Assembly: GCA_903820085.1 (NCBI GenBank)
Contig: CAIJGA010000021.1
Span: 62,001-126,000 of the forward strand
DNA length: 64,000 nt
Source: an uncultured Chlorobiaceae bacterium
GTDB lineage: Bacteria; Bacteroidota; Chlorobiia; Chlorobiales; Chlorobiaceae
Reading direction: 5' to 3'
Numbering within the stretch: position 1 is the stretch's first letter; every line of letters begins with the position of its first letter. Shown here in pieces: positions 1 to 8,734 of this stretch. A model generated the notes under the pieces. It was not told the DNA's origin and did not search any database. It saw only the letters and a list, made by a program, of their open reading frames with translations. The position numbers were made by a program, and so were the translations under genes.

Positions 1-1
1 G

Positions 2-349
2 ACGATTTCGTCTGAATATGGCATTCTTTTCAGAAAAGATCTCGGCAAATCAATTATCACAACGTTGCTGGGTGGTTTTATTCCTGTAGCCCTGGGGGGA
101 ACGCTTGCCAGTTTGATCAAATGTATTCCACTGATCGGGCAGTCTACCGGAGCGATTACCATGCCGGTTATCGCAGGGGCATCAACCTATGCGATTTACA
201 AGGTCTTTGTCCAGCATTTTGAATCAGGCGGCACGTTTCTTGACATGGATCCAGCCAAGGTAAAGGACTATTTTGCAGAGCAGTTCAAAAAAGGAAAACA
301 GGTTGCAACGGACTTGAAAAAAGATGGGCCGATAAGCCAGGCCAACTGA
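2..349 (+). CDS. DUF697/YcjF-like membrane protein, 3' part
   Basis: The reading frame is open from the left edge of the window (codon 1 at base 2) to the stop ending at 349, so the true start lies outside. The visible part has two hydrophobic, glycine/alanine-rich stretches (roughly bases 62-110 and 150-210), then a charged tail containing DPAKVKDYFAEQFKKGK. A GGFIPVALGGTLASL helix with a following short helix and amphipathic C-terminus resembles the C-terminal part of DUF697 (YcjF-like) proteins, which often sit behind a GTPase domain. Family assignment is from memory of this pattern only; function is unknown. Confidence 0.6.
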   Translation, partial: TISSEYGILFRKDLGKSIITTLLGGFIPVALGGTLASLIKCIPLIGQSTGAITMPVIAGASTYAIYKVFVQHFESGGTFLDMDPAKVKDYFAEQFKKGKQVATDLKKDGPISQAN

Positions 350-479
350 TTTGCTTTATCAAAATATACGGAACTCAAGAAAGTGCAGAAGAGTTGCGCT
401 TTCTTGAGTTTGAAAAGATATCGTAACGGTAAGCTGATAGTGCTCTCTTGCCGTGAATTCAACAGGGAAGATTTGTGAC

Positions 480-695
480 ATGGCTATAACTTTGCTTTAT
501 TTTGCGCTCTGTCTTCTGATTGCCATCCTTGGCAGAAACAGGAAATTTGGTTTCTGGGGATATTTTTTCTGTTGTTTTTTCTTGTCTCCGGCTGTTGGGG
601 CCCTTTTGTTTGTTGCTTCTGATCCTCGCCCCAAGGACGCGAACAATTGTCCTAATTGTTCAACTTCGCGTTCAGAATCAGTAACGCCAGAGTAA
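480..695 (+). CDS. Small two-helix membrane protein, hypothetical
   Basis: A 71-residue protein. I prefer the ATG at 480 to the GTG at 453 because AGGGAAG (464-470) lies about nine bases upstream of the ATG. Two hydrophobic helices cover roughly residues 1-16 and 23-46, separated by a basic turn (GRNRKFG). The soluble tail is hydrophilic and holds a CPNC pair near residue 60. The arrangement resembles small inner-membrane proteins with a cytoplasmic tail. I do not recognise a family. It stands alone between the DUF697-like gene and the aldo/keto reductase. Confidence 0.5.
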   Translation: MAITLLYFALCLLIAILGRNRKFGFWGYFFCCFFLSPAVGALLFVASDPRPKDANNCPNCSTSRSESVTPE

Positions 696-886
696 GTGGT
701 CATGTTTTCCGATCTCCGCCCGTCACTTTATCAAAAGCTTTTCGGTCTGTTACAAAAACAGCATCAGGTGCTTGCGTGCGTTTGGCAATCATAAGACCAT
801 GAGTTGAGAAAGCTTTTGAATCAATTGTTTCATGCCTGCACGATTAACGGAAATCAAACCTGCATGCAATTTTAAATCATGAAATC

Positions 887-1849
887 ATGCAGAAAAAACA
901 GCTTGGCAAGACAGATATGCACCTTACTCCGATCGGCTTTGGAAGCTGGGCTATCGGGGGTGCCGATTGGTCGTATGGGTGGGGTGTACAGGATGACGGG
1001 GATGCCATAGCGGCAATTGAGCGTGCCGTTGAACTTGGTATCAACTGGATTGATACGGCTGCGGTTTACGGGCTTGGCCATTCGGAGGAGCTTGTAGGGA
1101 AGGCTGTTGGCGGGATGAAGCAGAAGCCCTATATCTTTACCAAATGTTCTATGGTTTGGGATAGTGTTACCCGCCAGGTTGGATTCAGTCTGAAGGCTGA
1201 TTCGATTCGGCGCGAGTGTGAATCGAGCCTGAAACGGCTGCAGGTGGATGCCATTGATCTTTACCAGATGCACTGGCCAAATCCTGATACTGACCTTGAA
1301 GAGGGGTGGACTGAGATGGCTCGTTTGCAGGAGGAGGGGCTTGTGCGTCATATCGGTGTTTCGAATTTCAGTGTTGATCAACTGCGCAAGGTCCTCTCCA
1401 TTGCACCCGTAGCATCTCTTCAGCCGCCGTACTCAATGCTGCGGCCTGCTGCAGAAAAGGAGCTGCTGCCATTTTGTCTGGAGCAGCATATCGGTGTTAT
1501 TGTCTACTCTCCGATGCTTTCCGGCATGTTGACCGGAGCCATGACCCGTGAACGGGCAGTGAACTTTTCGGCCAATGACTGGCGCCGCCAGAACAAGGAG
1601 TTTCAGGAGCCGCGGCTCTCTGCCAATCTTGAACTGGTTGAGCTGCTTAAACAGATCGGTGCACCTTACGGACGCTCTGCCGGGGAGGTTGCCATTGCAT
1701 GGACCTTGCGCAATCCGGCTGTTACGGGAGCTATTGTTGGCGGACGCAACGCGGCCCAGGTTGAGGGGATTATCGGGGCAGGAGAGTTCAGGCTCAGCGG
1801 GGAAGAGATTCAGGCTGTCGGGTGTTTTATTGCCAACATGCCTAACTAG
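887..1849 (+). CDS. Aldo/keto reductase
   Basis: A 320-residue NADPH-dependent oxidoreductase of the aldo/keto reductase superfamily with a (beta/alpha)8 barrel. The catalytic tetrad can be read as D56, Y61 (DTAAVYG), K86 (IFTKC) and H129 (YQMHWPNP). The second signature, HIGVSNFS, is present, and the C-terminal part has AIAWTLRNPAVTGAIVGGRN, which binds the cofactor phosphate in this family. Length is normal. It resembles the YajO/Tas-type group acting on small carbonyls; the substrate cannot be read from sequence. It is monocistronic, with about 180 bp before mreB. Confidence 0.9.
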   Translation: MQKKQLGKTDMHLTPIGFGSWAIGGADWSYGWGVQDDGDAIAAIERAVELGINWIDTAAVYGLGHSEELVGKAVGGMKQKPYIFTKCSMVWDSVTRQVGFSLKADSIRRECESSLKRLQVDAIDLYQMHWPNPDTDLEEGWTEMARLQEEGLVRHIGVSNFSVDQLRKVLSIAPVASLQPPYSMLRPAAEKELLPFCLEQHIGVIVYSPMLSGMLTGAMTRERAVNFSANDWRRQNKEFQEPRLSANLELVELLKQIGAPYGRSAGEVAIAWTLRNPAVTGAIVGGRNAAQVEGIIGAGEFRLSGEEIQAVGCFIANMPN

Positions 1850-2034
1850 GCAAGATTTTTGGAGCTGCTCTCCTGACTTTGGAATATTTTTTGAATATGA
1901 AACTTTTTAGCAAGGTTATCAGCTATTATAATCATAAGAAAAGTGTTTGAATATTTGTATTGCATTATGTTGTAAATCGCGTAAATTGTGGGCTAAGTCT
2001 TATTTTTTGAAAATCACAAGAGAACCAGTTGAGT

Positions 2035-3057
2035 ATGAGTTTGTTCAGTAATCTGTACAGGGATATTGCTATTGATTTCGGAACAACGAACACGTTGATT
2101 TTTATTCACGGTGTGGGTATTGTTTTAAATGAGCCGTCAATTGTTGCCCGAGATTTCAAAACAGGGAAAGTTCTGGCTATAGGCAATGACGCTCTTGTCA
2201 TGAGCGATAAGATTCATGGCGGCATTGTTACCGTCCGGCCGCTTTTCAATGGCGCCATAGGTGACTATCAGGCAATGAAGGAGCTGATAAAAGGACTGAT
2301 CAATAAGACAAAAACACGATATTCATACGGCATAAACCGCATGGTAATCACTATTCCTTCGGGAATTACCCCGGTTGAAAAAAGGGCTGTGCGTGACTTT
2401 GCCCAACATGTTGGTGCCCGAAAAGTTTACCTGGTGAGTAACGCTATGGCGGCAGCTATCGGGCTCGGGCTTGAAGTGAGGGAGCCTATGGGCAATATGG
2501 TTGTCGACATTGGTGGCGGGACAACAGAAATTGCGGTTATGTCACTCAGCGGCATAGCTTCGGGTGAATGTGTGAAGGTAGCCGGAGAAGATATGACCAA
2601 TTTGGTTGCCCGTCACCTTCGTGATGAATACAACATGGCTGTTGGCGAACTCACCGTTGAAAATATCAAGACAACGATTGGGTCGGCTTACAGGATGGAT
2701 CCGGAACTGACCATGGAAGTCAGGGGTATCTGTCTTGAATCTGGACTTCCTGAAGTACGGAAGCTCAGTTCCGTTACTATCAGGGAGGTTATTGCAACTC
2801 CGCTTAACCAGATTGTCACGGCAATCAAAAAAAGTCTTGAGGCTTTGGTTACCAAACCGGAAATTTCGGTTGATATTTTCGATCGAGGTCTTTTCCTTGT
2901 TGGAGGCGGTGCGCTGATCAAGGGCATCGACAAAAAAATCCATGAGGAGACGAATGTTCCCGTCCATATTTGCGAAGACCCCCAGACGATTGTGGTAAGG
3001 GGAGCGGGAGAGATTCTTGAAAACCTTGAGAAGTATAAAGGTCTTTATACTTCCTGA
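2035..3057 (+). CDS. mreB: Rod shape-determining protein MreB (actin-like)
   Basis: A 340-residue bacterial actin that polymerises under the membrane and positions cell-wall synthesis. It shows the actin-fold nucleotide motifs: phosphate 1 (IAIDFGTTNT near residue 12), phosphate 2 (VVDIGGGTTE) and the adenosine loop (LVGGGALIKG). ATG 2035 is chosen; an in-frame TTG at 2029 is the alternative. AAGAGA at 2018-2023 could serve either. Length fits MreB/Mbl. No mreC/mreD follows; instead a strong terminator ends the unit, so it is expressed alone here. The N-terminal MSLFSNLY segment could be the amphipathic membrane anchor. Confidence 0.93.
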   Translation: MSLFSNLYRDIAIDFGTTNTLIFIHGVGIVLNEPSIVARDFKTGKVLAIGNDALVMSDKIHGGIVTVRPLFNGAIGDYQAMKELIKGLINKTKTRYSYGINRMVITIPSGITPVEKRAVRDFAQHVGARKVYLVSNAMAAAIGLGLEVREPMGNMVVDIGGGTTEIAVMSLSGIASGECVKVAGEDMTNLVARHLRDEYNMAVGELTVENIKTTIGSAYRMDPELTMEVRGICLESGLPEVRKLSSVTIREVIATPLNQIVTAIKKSLEALVTKPEISVDIFDRGLFLVGGGALIKGIDKKIHEETNVPVHICEDPQTIVVRGAGEILENLEKYKGLYTS

Positions 3058-3109
3058 CTCCCTGCACAAGGCGGGGTTGGCAAAAAAAAGGTTGATGGTT
3101 AGAACGTTA

Positions 3110-3151
3110 AGCGTTGAGCAAGGGCAAATTGCCTTACTCAACGCTTTTTTT
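3110..3151 (+). terminator. Rho-independent terminator after mreB
   Basis: An inverted repeat AGCGTTGAG(c)AAGG - GCAAATTG-type loop - CCTT(a)CTCAACGCT is followed directly by seven T residues (3145-3151). It lies 53 bp past the mreB stop and just before the convergent nifA-type gene ends. Confidence 0.85.
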
Positions 3152-3153
3152 GT

Positions 3154-4785
3154 TCAGGGTCGAAGTATTCGGTAGTCGATATCGAACTTTTTTATACGAA
3201 GTCCCATGATTCTGTCTGAAAGTCCAAGCTGTACTGCGGCACGGGACATGTTTCCTTTTGTGCGCTTGAGTGCCTCCATGATCATCTCTTTTTCCATGAT
3301 ATCGAGTTTTTGCTGCAACGATCCGGTATAGGGCGTGCCGCTGGATTCGGCAGTCTGGAGTGTCGGAGGGAGATGATAGCCGTGAATAACGTTATCTTCG
3401 CTTAAAATGACCGCCCGTTCGATGCAGTTCTGCAGTTCGCGGACGTTGCCCGGCCAGTGATAGCGCATCAGCATGTCGATCGAATTGGTCGAGATACGCC
3501 TGATTCCTTTATGGTTGGCACCGTTGTATTTTTCTACAAAATAATCTGCAAGCAGCAAGATGTCTGTTTTTCGTTCCCGGAGCGGAGGAACGGTTATGGG
3601 AAAAATATTCAGCCGGTAATAGAGGTCTTCCCGGAAGAGGCCGCTCCGTATCAGCTCTTCAAGATTGCGGTTTGTAGCGGCTATGATGCGCACATCGACC
3701 TTGATGGTCTTTGAACCACCTACCCGTTCCAACTCCTTTTCCTGTAAGATTCTGAGCAGTTTTGCCTGCACCGCCAGGCTGAGTTCGCCAACCTCATCGA
3801 GAAAGATCGTACCGGTATGGGCAAGCTCAAATCGTCCTTGCCGGGTGATCAACGCGCCGGTGAATGCCCCTTTTTCATGTCCGAAGAGCTCGCTTTCGAC
3901 AATGCTTTCAGGCAATGCTGCGCAGTTGAACTTGATAAACGGCTTATCGAACCTGTGGCTTTTAAAATGAATGGCACTGGCCACCAGCTCTTTTCCAACG
4001 CCGCTCTCTCCCAGTACAAGGGTTGTTGCGTTGGTTTTGGCAATCTTGTCAATCATTTTATAGAGCGATACCATCGGCTTTGTATTCCCGATAATATTTG
4101 ACGGGCGTTCAGCTTCTGAAAGAGTCTCCTCGTCGTGTTTTTCAGGAAGGGAGTTCTGCCTTGCAAGTTTTTCGGTCATTTTGGCCTCCAGAGGCTTTTT
4201 TTCGCTCTCCTCGTGTGCAAGCTGCTTGATGCGCACCGCCTGTGAAATCATGGAGGCGATAATCGAGAGCTGGTCTACATAGTGCTGGAGCATATCGGTG
4301 CGTTTCTCGCCAGCTTTTGCTGCCTTTGCGCTTTTGTCTCCGGCACTGGCTTCAAGCTGACGGTCTGCGCTCAGGGTGCCGATTATTTCCATGCCGGCCT
4401 TGATTGGAATGCAGATAAAGCAGAGGCTCTCTTTTTTCGCTTTGGCCCTTGACCGGGTTCGGTCGAGAAAAAGCGGCTCGTTTTCAATAGAGGGAACAAT
4501 GACTGCCTTACCGGTTTTTACCACATGGCCGATAACTCCTTCACCGATCTGGTAACGGCCTCTCTCCTTCTCTTGTTCCGTCAGTCCGAATGACTCGTTG
4601 ATAACAATTTCGCCGCTGTCGCGGTTAAGAATCGTAATCATTCCCCTCAGCATGTTCATGTTTTCCGACATGATGAAAAGAACAAGCCTCAGAACCTTGT
4701 TGATATCATTTTCGTTGGTTATGGTCCTGCTTACTTCAGCAAGCAGGCTGATACTGCTATGATCCTGTTTCTGGGTTATGAGCAT
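3154..4785 (-). CDS. nifA: NifA-type sigma-54 activator (GAF-AAA+-HTH)
   Basis: A bacterial enhancer-binding protein that remodels sigma-54 RNA polymerase. Counted from a TTG at 4794, it has an N-terminal GAF domain (about 12-190), a variable linker, and an AAA+ domain with Walker A GESGVGKE (262-269), the sigma-54 contact loop GAFTGA (309-314) and Walker B TIFLDE (329-334). A C-terminal Fis-type helix-turn-helix follows (ALKRTKGNMSRAAVQLGL). I place the start at ATG 4785; the TTG at 4794 would overlap the nifV stop by four bases. The cysteine cluster between AAA+ and HTH that marks oxygen-sensitive NifA of rhizobia is absent. Coupling to nifV supports a nitrogen-fixation role. Confidence 0.85.
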   Translation of the reverse strand: MLITQKQDHSSISLLAEVSRTITNENDINKVLRLVLFIMSENMNMLRGMITILNRDSGEIVINESFGLTEQEKERGRYQIGEGVIGHVVKTGKAVIVPSIENEPLFLDRTRSRAKAKKESLCFICIPIKAGMEIIGTLSADRQLEASAGDKSAKAAKAGEKRTDMLQHYVDQLSIIASMISQAVRIKQLAHEESEKKPLEAKMTEKLARQNSLPEKHDEETLSEAERPSNIIGNTKPMVSLYKMIDKIAKTNATTLVLGESGVGKELVASAIHFKSHRFDKPFIKFNCAALPESIVESELFGHEKGAFTGALITRQGRFELAHTGTIFLDEVGELSLAVQAKLLRILQEKELERVGGSKTIKVDVRIIAATNRNLEELIRSGLFREDLYYRLNIFPITVPPLRERKTDILLLADYFVEKYNGANHKGIRRISTNSIDMLMRYHWPGNVRELQNCIERAVILSEDNVIHGYHLPPTLQTAESSGTPYTGSLQQKLDIMEKEMIMEALKRTKGNMSRAAVQLGLSDRIMGLRIKKFDIDYRILRP

Positions 4786-4790
4786 AATGA

Positions 4791-5951
4791 TCAATGTTTG
4801 ACTAAGAGTGCGCTCTTGTAAATCTGTTCAAGTTCCGTCGGGCGCAAGGCGCGTTTCTTTTCAGTGGCTGCTGTCCTTACTCTTGCAAGGAGATGGTTTG
4901 CTTCCTCTCTTGAGATGACGATTCCCCTTTCTGAAAAAAAATGCTGTATTGATGCGCTTCCCGAGTGTTTTCCGATAACCATTTCGTACCTGTCGCGGCC
5001 AATCTGATCGGGGAGAAACGGCTGATAGGAGAGCGGATGTTTCAGCAATGCTGAACAATGAATGCCTGATTCATGCTGGAATGCCGATCGGCCTACAACC
5101 GGTTTTTGATCTTCTATTGCTCTTCCCGATGCCTTGCTTACCGCCGCGCAGAGGCCGGAGAGCTTTCTGGTGTCGATGCCGGTTTCATACGTTTCGGAGA
5201 GCTTCAGGGCGATGGCCAGTTCTTCGAGCGCGGCATTTCCCGCACGCTCGCCAAGTCCGGTTACCGAAACGCTGACTGCCTGGCATCCTGCATCCAAAGC
5301 GGTAAATGCATTGGCTGTGGCCATGCCGAGATCATTATGGGCATGAAATTCAAGAGGGGTATTGCTTGCTGATTTCAGGAAGCTTAGAAGCTGGATTATT
5401 GTTGACGGTGTTGCGATACCGACGGTATCGGCAATTCTTACCCTGTCTGCGCCACACGCTTCGGCATCGAGTACAAATCGTTTCAGCAGTTCCGGCTCAG
5501 CTCTTGTAGCGTCCTGTGCTCCAACGCTTACCATGTCGAAATATTTTTTTGCTCTTGGAATGAGCTCCTCCAACTGTTCCTGTACCCAATCATAATCCCG
5601 TTCCATAAGCTCCAGATACAATGCAGAAACCGGAAAGCTGATATGAACCGCCTCTGTGCCGCAGAGGCATGCGTCCTCAATATCCTGCCATTTTGCACGC
5701 GCCCAACTGGTCAGGCGTACCGGAAGCTTCAGTGCGACGATATCTCTTATCGTGTTTCGTTCTTCATTGCTGATGGCGGGGTATCCGATTTCCAGCTCGT
5801 TGACTCCAATATCGGCAAGCAGACAGGCAATTTCCATTTTTTCCGCACTGCTGAAAACAACACCGGGGGCCTGTTCGCCGTCCCGCAGCGTTGTATCGAT
5901 AATCCAGGGCCTGACGGCGTAACGAGTAGATCTGTTGCTCTCTCTATGCAT
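4791..5951 (-). CDS. nifV: Homocitrate synthase NifV
   Basis: A 386-residue enzyme of the isopropylmalate/homocitrate synthase family (DRE-TIM metallolyase). It condenses acetyl-CoA with 2-oxoglutarate to homocitrate, the organic ligand of the nitrogenase FeMo cofactor. The family signature DTTLRDGEQAPGV is near residue 18, the metal-binding histidines lie in EFHAHNDLGMA, and the second signature VTGLGERAGNA follows. The protein ends soon after the barrel and a short linker (QHESGIHCSALL), without the LeuA regulatory domain, as expected for NifV. It is the first gene of a two-gene unit with the NifA-type regulator. Confidence 0.92.
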   Translation of the reverse strand: MHRESNRSTRYAVRPWIIDTTLRDGEQAPGVVFSSAEKMEIACLLADIGVNELEIGYPAISNEERNTIRDIVALKLPVRLTSWARAKWQDIEDACLCGTEAVHISFPVSALYLELMERDYDWVQEQLEELIPRAKKYFDMVSVGAQDATRAEPELLKRFVLDAEACGADRVRIADTVGIATPSTIIQLLSFLKSASNTPLEFHAHNDLGMATANAFTALDAGCQAVSVSVTGLGERAGNAALEELAIALKLSETYETGIDTRKLSGLCAAVSKASGRAIEDQKPVVGRSAFQHESGIHCSALLKHPLSYQPFLPDQIGRDRYEMVIGKHSGSASIQHFFSERGIVISREEANHLLARVRTAATEKKRALRPTELEQIYKSALLVKH

Positions 5952-6179
5952 ATTCTGGCGTTTTCTTCTGTGAACAAGCGATTACGTCGTGGAGTTTGTC
6001 TGACATCCAATTATTTAAGTCCCTGACTGTTATATCCTAAATAAATAAGGATAATATTGATTATTGTAATAAAAATTTTAGACATTTTCGTGCTTTTGCG
6101 TGATCTTTTATCATAAAAGTGTAGTTACACGCTCTTTTTTTTGAGGCATTGGCGGTGGGTGAGGATAGTTTTGCTTCTT
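5952..6179 (-). promoter_or_regulatory. AT-rich leader region upstream of nifV
   Basis: This 228-bp AT-rich gap separates hpt from nifV and should hold the nifV-nifA promoter. It contains a palindrome GTGTAGTTACAC (6119-6130) flanked by A/T runs that could be an operator. I searched the minus strand for a GG-N10-GC sigma-54 core and found no convincing one, so the promoter class is not determined. Confidence 0.3.
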
Positions 6180-6722
6180 TCAGGAGCAGAGTATCCCTAA
6201 AGAGGGGAGTTCACGGTAGTGTTGGTTATAGTCAATACCATAGCCGACAATGAACGTATTGGGCACCTTAAAGCCGGTATAGGCAATTTCGACCGGGTGT
6301 TTCCGCGCTTCCGGCTTATCGAGCAGCGAGCATATCTTCAGTGATGCCGGTTGCAATACGGTGAGTGCGGCGAAGATCTGCTGCATGGTAAGCCCGGTGT
6401 CGATAATATCCTCAACCAGTAGGAGATGGCGGCCTGCAACGTTCATGTTGTGGCGGATGACGACGTTTCCTGAAGAGGTTTTTTCTGAGCCGTAACTTGA
6501 GGCGTGAATAAAATCAACGGTGCAGGGAACCGTTATGGTGCGCACCAGATCAGCCGCAAAGATAAAGGCTCCTTTCAGAACCACGACAAGATGAAGGGGG
6601 CACTCGGGTGTAGCTCCGGCATAATCATCTGAAATTTCCTTGCCGATCTCCTGAATACGGTTTTTGATTGTTTCTGCCGAAAAAAGGGGGGTTATGGTGG
6701 TGACGGTATGCTCTTTGCTCAT
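6180..6722 (-). CDS. hpt: Hypoxanthine phosphoribosyltransferase
   Basis: A 180-residue type I phosphoribosyltransferase that converts hypoxanthine (and usually guanine) plus PRPP to IMP/GMP. The PRPP-binding signature LLVEDIIDTGLT is at about residues 101-112, the flexible-loop SSYGSEKTSSG at 75-85, and the purine-specifying segment follows VPNTFIVGYGIDY. Length is typical for Hpt. It begins 17 bp after the stop of the upstream adenine deaminase on the same strand, so the two are very likely co-transcribed: the deaminase makes hypoxanthine and this enzyme salvages it. Confidence 0.92.
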   Translation of the reverse strand: MSKEHTVTTITPLFSAETIKNRIQEIGKEISDDYAGATPECPLHLVVVLKGAFIFAADLVRTITVPCTVDFIHASSYGSEKTSSGNVVIRHNMNVAGRHLLLVEDIIDTGLTMQQIFAALTVLQPASLKICSLLDKPEARKHPVEIAYTGFKVPNTFIVGYGIDYNQHYRELPSLGILCS

Positions 6723-6739
6723 CTGACAAAAGTGATGGT

Positions 6740-7759
6740 TCAGTTGTTCTCTTGCTGCATGTACCGGTCGATCTCCTTCAGGTAAAGCTCTTTGTGAATA
6801 GTGCTGAGCGAAGAAGCTGCAAAGGAATTTTGTGCAAGGCGAACAATAGCATCATGGTCAAGGTCAAGAGCAATTGTCGCCTCGATATAGTTTTCGTTGA
6901 TATAGCCGCCGAAATAGGCCGGGTCATCCGAGTTAATGGTAACGCAGAGCCCTCTTTCAAGCATGGTTTTCAGATTGTGTTCCTTCATGCTTTTGAATAC
7001 CTTGAGCCTGACATTGGAGAGGGGGCAGACGGTGAGGGGAATCTGTTTCCGGACCAGTTCCTCCACCAGTGCGTCATCCTCCATGCAATGAACGCCATGA
7101 TCGATCCGGCTGATATGCAGCGTATCAAGTGCTCTCTTCACAGAAGCTGCGCTTCCTTCCTCGCCGGCATGGGCTACAGTCAAAAACCCTTCCTGATGCG
7201 CCCGTTCAAAAAGGTGTATGAATTTTTCCGGCGGGTTGCCGCGCTCTGAAGAGTCAAGGCCGATACCTGCTATCCAGTGTTTCCAGGGAATCGCTTTTTC
7301 AAGGATCTCCATGCCCTCCTCTTCGCTCAGATGGCGCAGGATGCACATGATAAGCTTGGTGGAAATGTCGAGAGTGTTGTTTGCTTCCACAAGCGCCCGC
7401 TCAATTCCCCTGACAACGGTTTCAAATGCAATGCCGCGAGCTGTATGGCTCTGGGGATCGAAGAAAATCTCAGCGTGCCGGACATGTTGCGATGCCGCCT
7501 TGCGCACATAGGCGATGGTGAGGTCGTAGAAATCCTCTTCGGTGATCAAGACAGCGGTTGCCCGGTAATAGATGTCAAGGAATGACTGGAGGTCACTGAA
7601 GTTGTATGCCTTTCGGGCTGCTTCGGCGTCAGGATAGGGAAGCGAGACCCCGTTGCGTTTTCCGATGGCAATCATCAGCTCAGGTTCAAGCGTTCCTTCA
7701 ATATGCAGGTGCAGCTCTGCTTTAGGTATCCCAGCAATAAAACCGGCAAGCGACTTCAT
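6740..7759 (-). CDS. Adenine deaminase (adenosine-deaminase fold)
   Basis: A 339-residue zinc amidohydrolase of the adenosine/AMP deaminase superfamily. Metal ligands are visible in HLHIEGTLEPE (residues 17-27), VAHAGEEG and TINSDDPAYFGGY; the catalytic glutamate is in HAGEEG. The HIEGTLEPEL motif, DPQSHTARG and SDDPAYFGGY agree with the adenine deaminase subgroup (bacterial Add-like/Aah1) rather than true adenosine deaminase, so adenine to hypoxanthine is the likely reaction. I start at ATG 7759: the frame is open to 8035 but the extra 92 residues lack family similarity and would overlap the upstream gene. Forms a salvage pair with hpt. Confidence 0.85.
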   Translation of the reverse strand: MKSLAGFIAGIPKAELHLHIEGTLEPELMIAIGKRNGVSLPYPDAEAARKAYNFSDLQSFLDIYYRATAVLITEEDFYDLTIAYVRKAASQHVRHAEIFFDPQSHTARGIAFETVVRGIERALVEANNTLDISTKLIMCILRHLSEEEGMEILEKAIPWKHWIAGIGLDSSERGNPPEKFIHLFERAHQEGFLTVAHAGEEGSAASVKRALDTLHISRIDHGVHCMEDDALVEELVRKQIPLTVCPLSNVRLKVFKSMKEHNLKTMLERGLCVTINSDDPAYFGGYINENYIEATIALDLDHDAIVRLAQNSFAASSLSTIHKELYLKEIDRYMQQENN

Positions 7760-7869
7760 GGCACAAAGAGGTTCAAGGAATTGTATTCGGGAACGTACAG
7801 CAAATTCCCACATTAATGCGCAATCTTTCAGCAATTTATGAAAATCGCCGCAATAATGCATGATGGCGT

Positions 7870-8568
7870 TTATTCGGCAAGCTTGGGGAGAAACGAAAGA
7901 TCGACGCAGTACTTTTTGGGATTGTTTCGGTCGATAAATACCCGGATTCGTCTGTTTTGAATGTGTTCCGTCGGGTCGTACCAGAGGTTGTCGCTTTTGA
8001 AAATATGTATTTGCGATGTTGATGGATTCTTCCACTGTGTTATAATCTGAAACGGGTTCCGGCCATTGACTGATACGGCTGTATTGAGTGCGACAGACTG
8101 GAACTCGGTCTCAATCGGGGAACCCTGTTCCCTGAGGTATTCGTTTTTGCGGCTTTTCAGCATGGGCGCAAGGAAAAAACCACCGCCAATCAGCAGAAAT
8201 ATGCCTCCCAACGCCCCTACAATGACGGAACCGCCCCAGAGCGAAAAGAAACTGTTGAGCCTTGCCTTATAGGGTTCAGCCGGAAGATAGAGCACCTCAA
8301 TTTTTTCGCCTTCCGAGTAACCCGGCGGGTTACTGCCTGTTGATGAGACAAATTCAATTGATTTGCCGTTACGCTCAGTAAAACGAACAACAGGGTGATA
8401 GGTCTGTGACTTGTTGGAATAGGATAGGATGAGATGAACGACCGTGCCTTCTGTTTTTGTGGCTTCTGCTATGTATGAACGGGTATCTTCATTGATGTAG
8501 TATGTGCCTGCGAGCATCGCAAGACCCAGGAAGGTGAAGAGGTATTTGATGATCGATATCACTTTCAT
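7870..8568 (-). CDS. DUF3592-type membrane protein
   Basis: A 232-residue protein with an N-terminal transmembrane helix (residues 5-23) and a second one near 112-134 (VIVGALGGIFLLIGGGFFL). Two soluble beta-rich stretches flank the second helix. The first has the DUF3592 pattern: TEGTVVHLI, YHPVVRFTERNGKSIEF, and a V.YLP..P..A segment before the helix. The second repeats a related V..WKNP and IRVFIDRNNPKKY pattern. The start is supported by AAGGAA a few bases before the ATG. Function is unknown; it faces corA across a divergent gap. Confidence 0.75.
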   Translation of the reverse strand: MKVISIIKYLFTFLGLAMLAGTYYINEDTRSYIAEATKTEGTVVHLILSYSNKSQTYHPVVRFTERNGKSIEFVSSTGSNPPGYSEGEKIEVLYLPAEPYKARLNSFFSLWGGSVIVGALGGIFLLIGGGFFLAPMLKSRKNEYLREQGSPIETEFQSVALNTAVSVNGRNPFQIITQWKNPSTSQIHIFKSDNLWYDPTEHIQNRRIRVFIDRNNPKKYCVDLSFLPKLAE

Positions 8569-8734
8569 GGTTATTCCTTTTCTGTTTATGCGTTTGCCGT
8601 TGCAATGGCAGTTTTAGTACAGAGGTGCATGAGAGCCGGTCAAACATCGAAAAGTTCGCTGGAGTAAAAATAATGAAAAGCGAAGAGATGTTTAGTACCT
8701 TTTAGAGGAAAAACGGATATGGGCATAACAAGAA

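Noticed and set aside
5952-6179. Sigma-54 promoter for nifV-nifA
   Set aside because: I looked for GG-N10-GC on the minus strand and found no copy with the surrounding consensus.
7760-8035. N-terminal extension of the adenine deaminase
   Set aside because: The extra 92 residues have no family similarity and most of them would overlap the DUF3592 gene in another frame; the family starts at ATG 7759.
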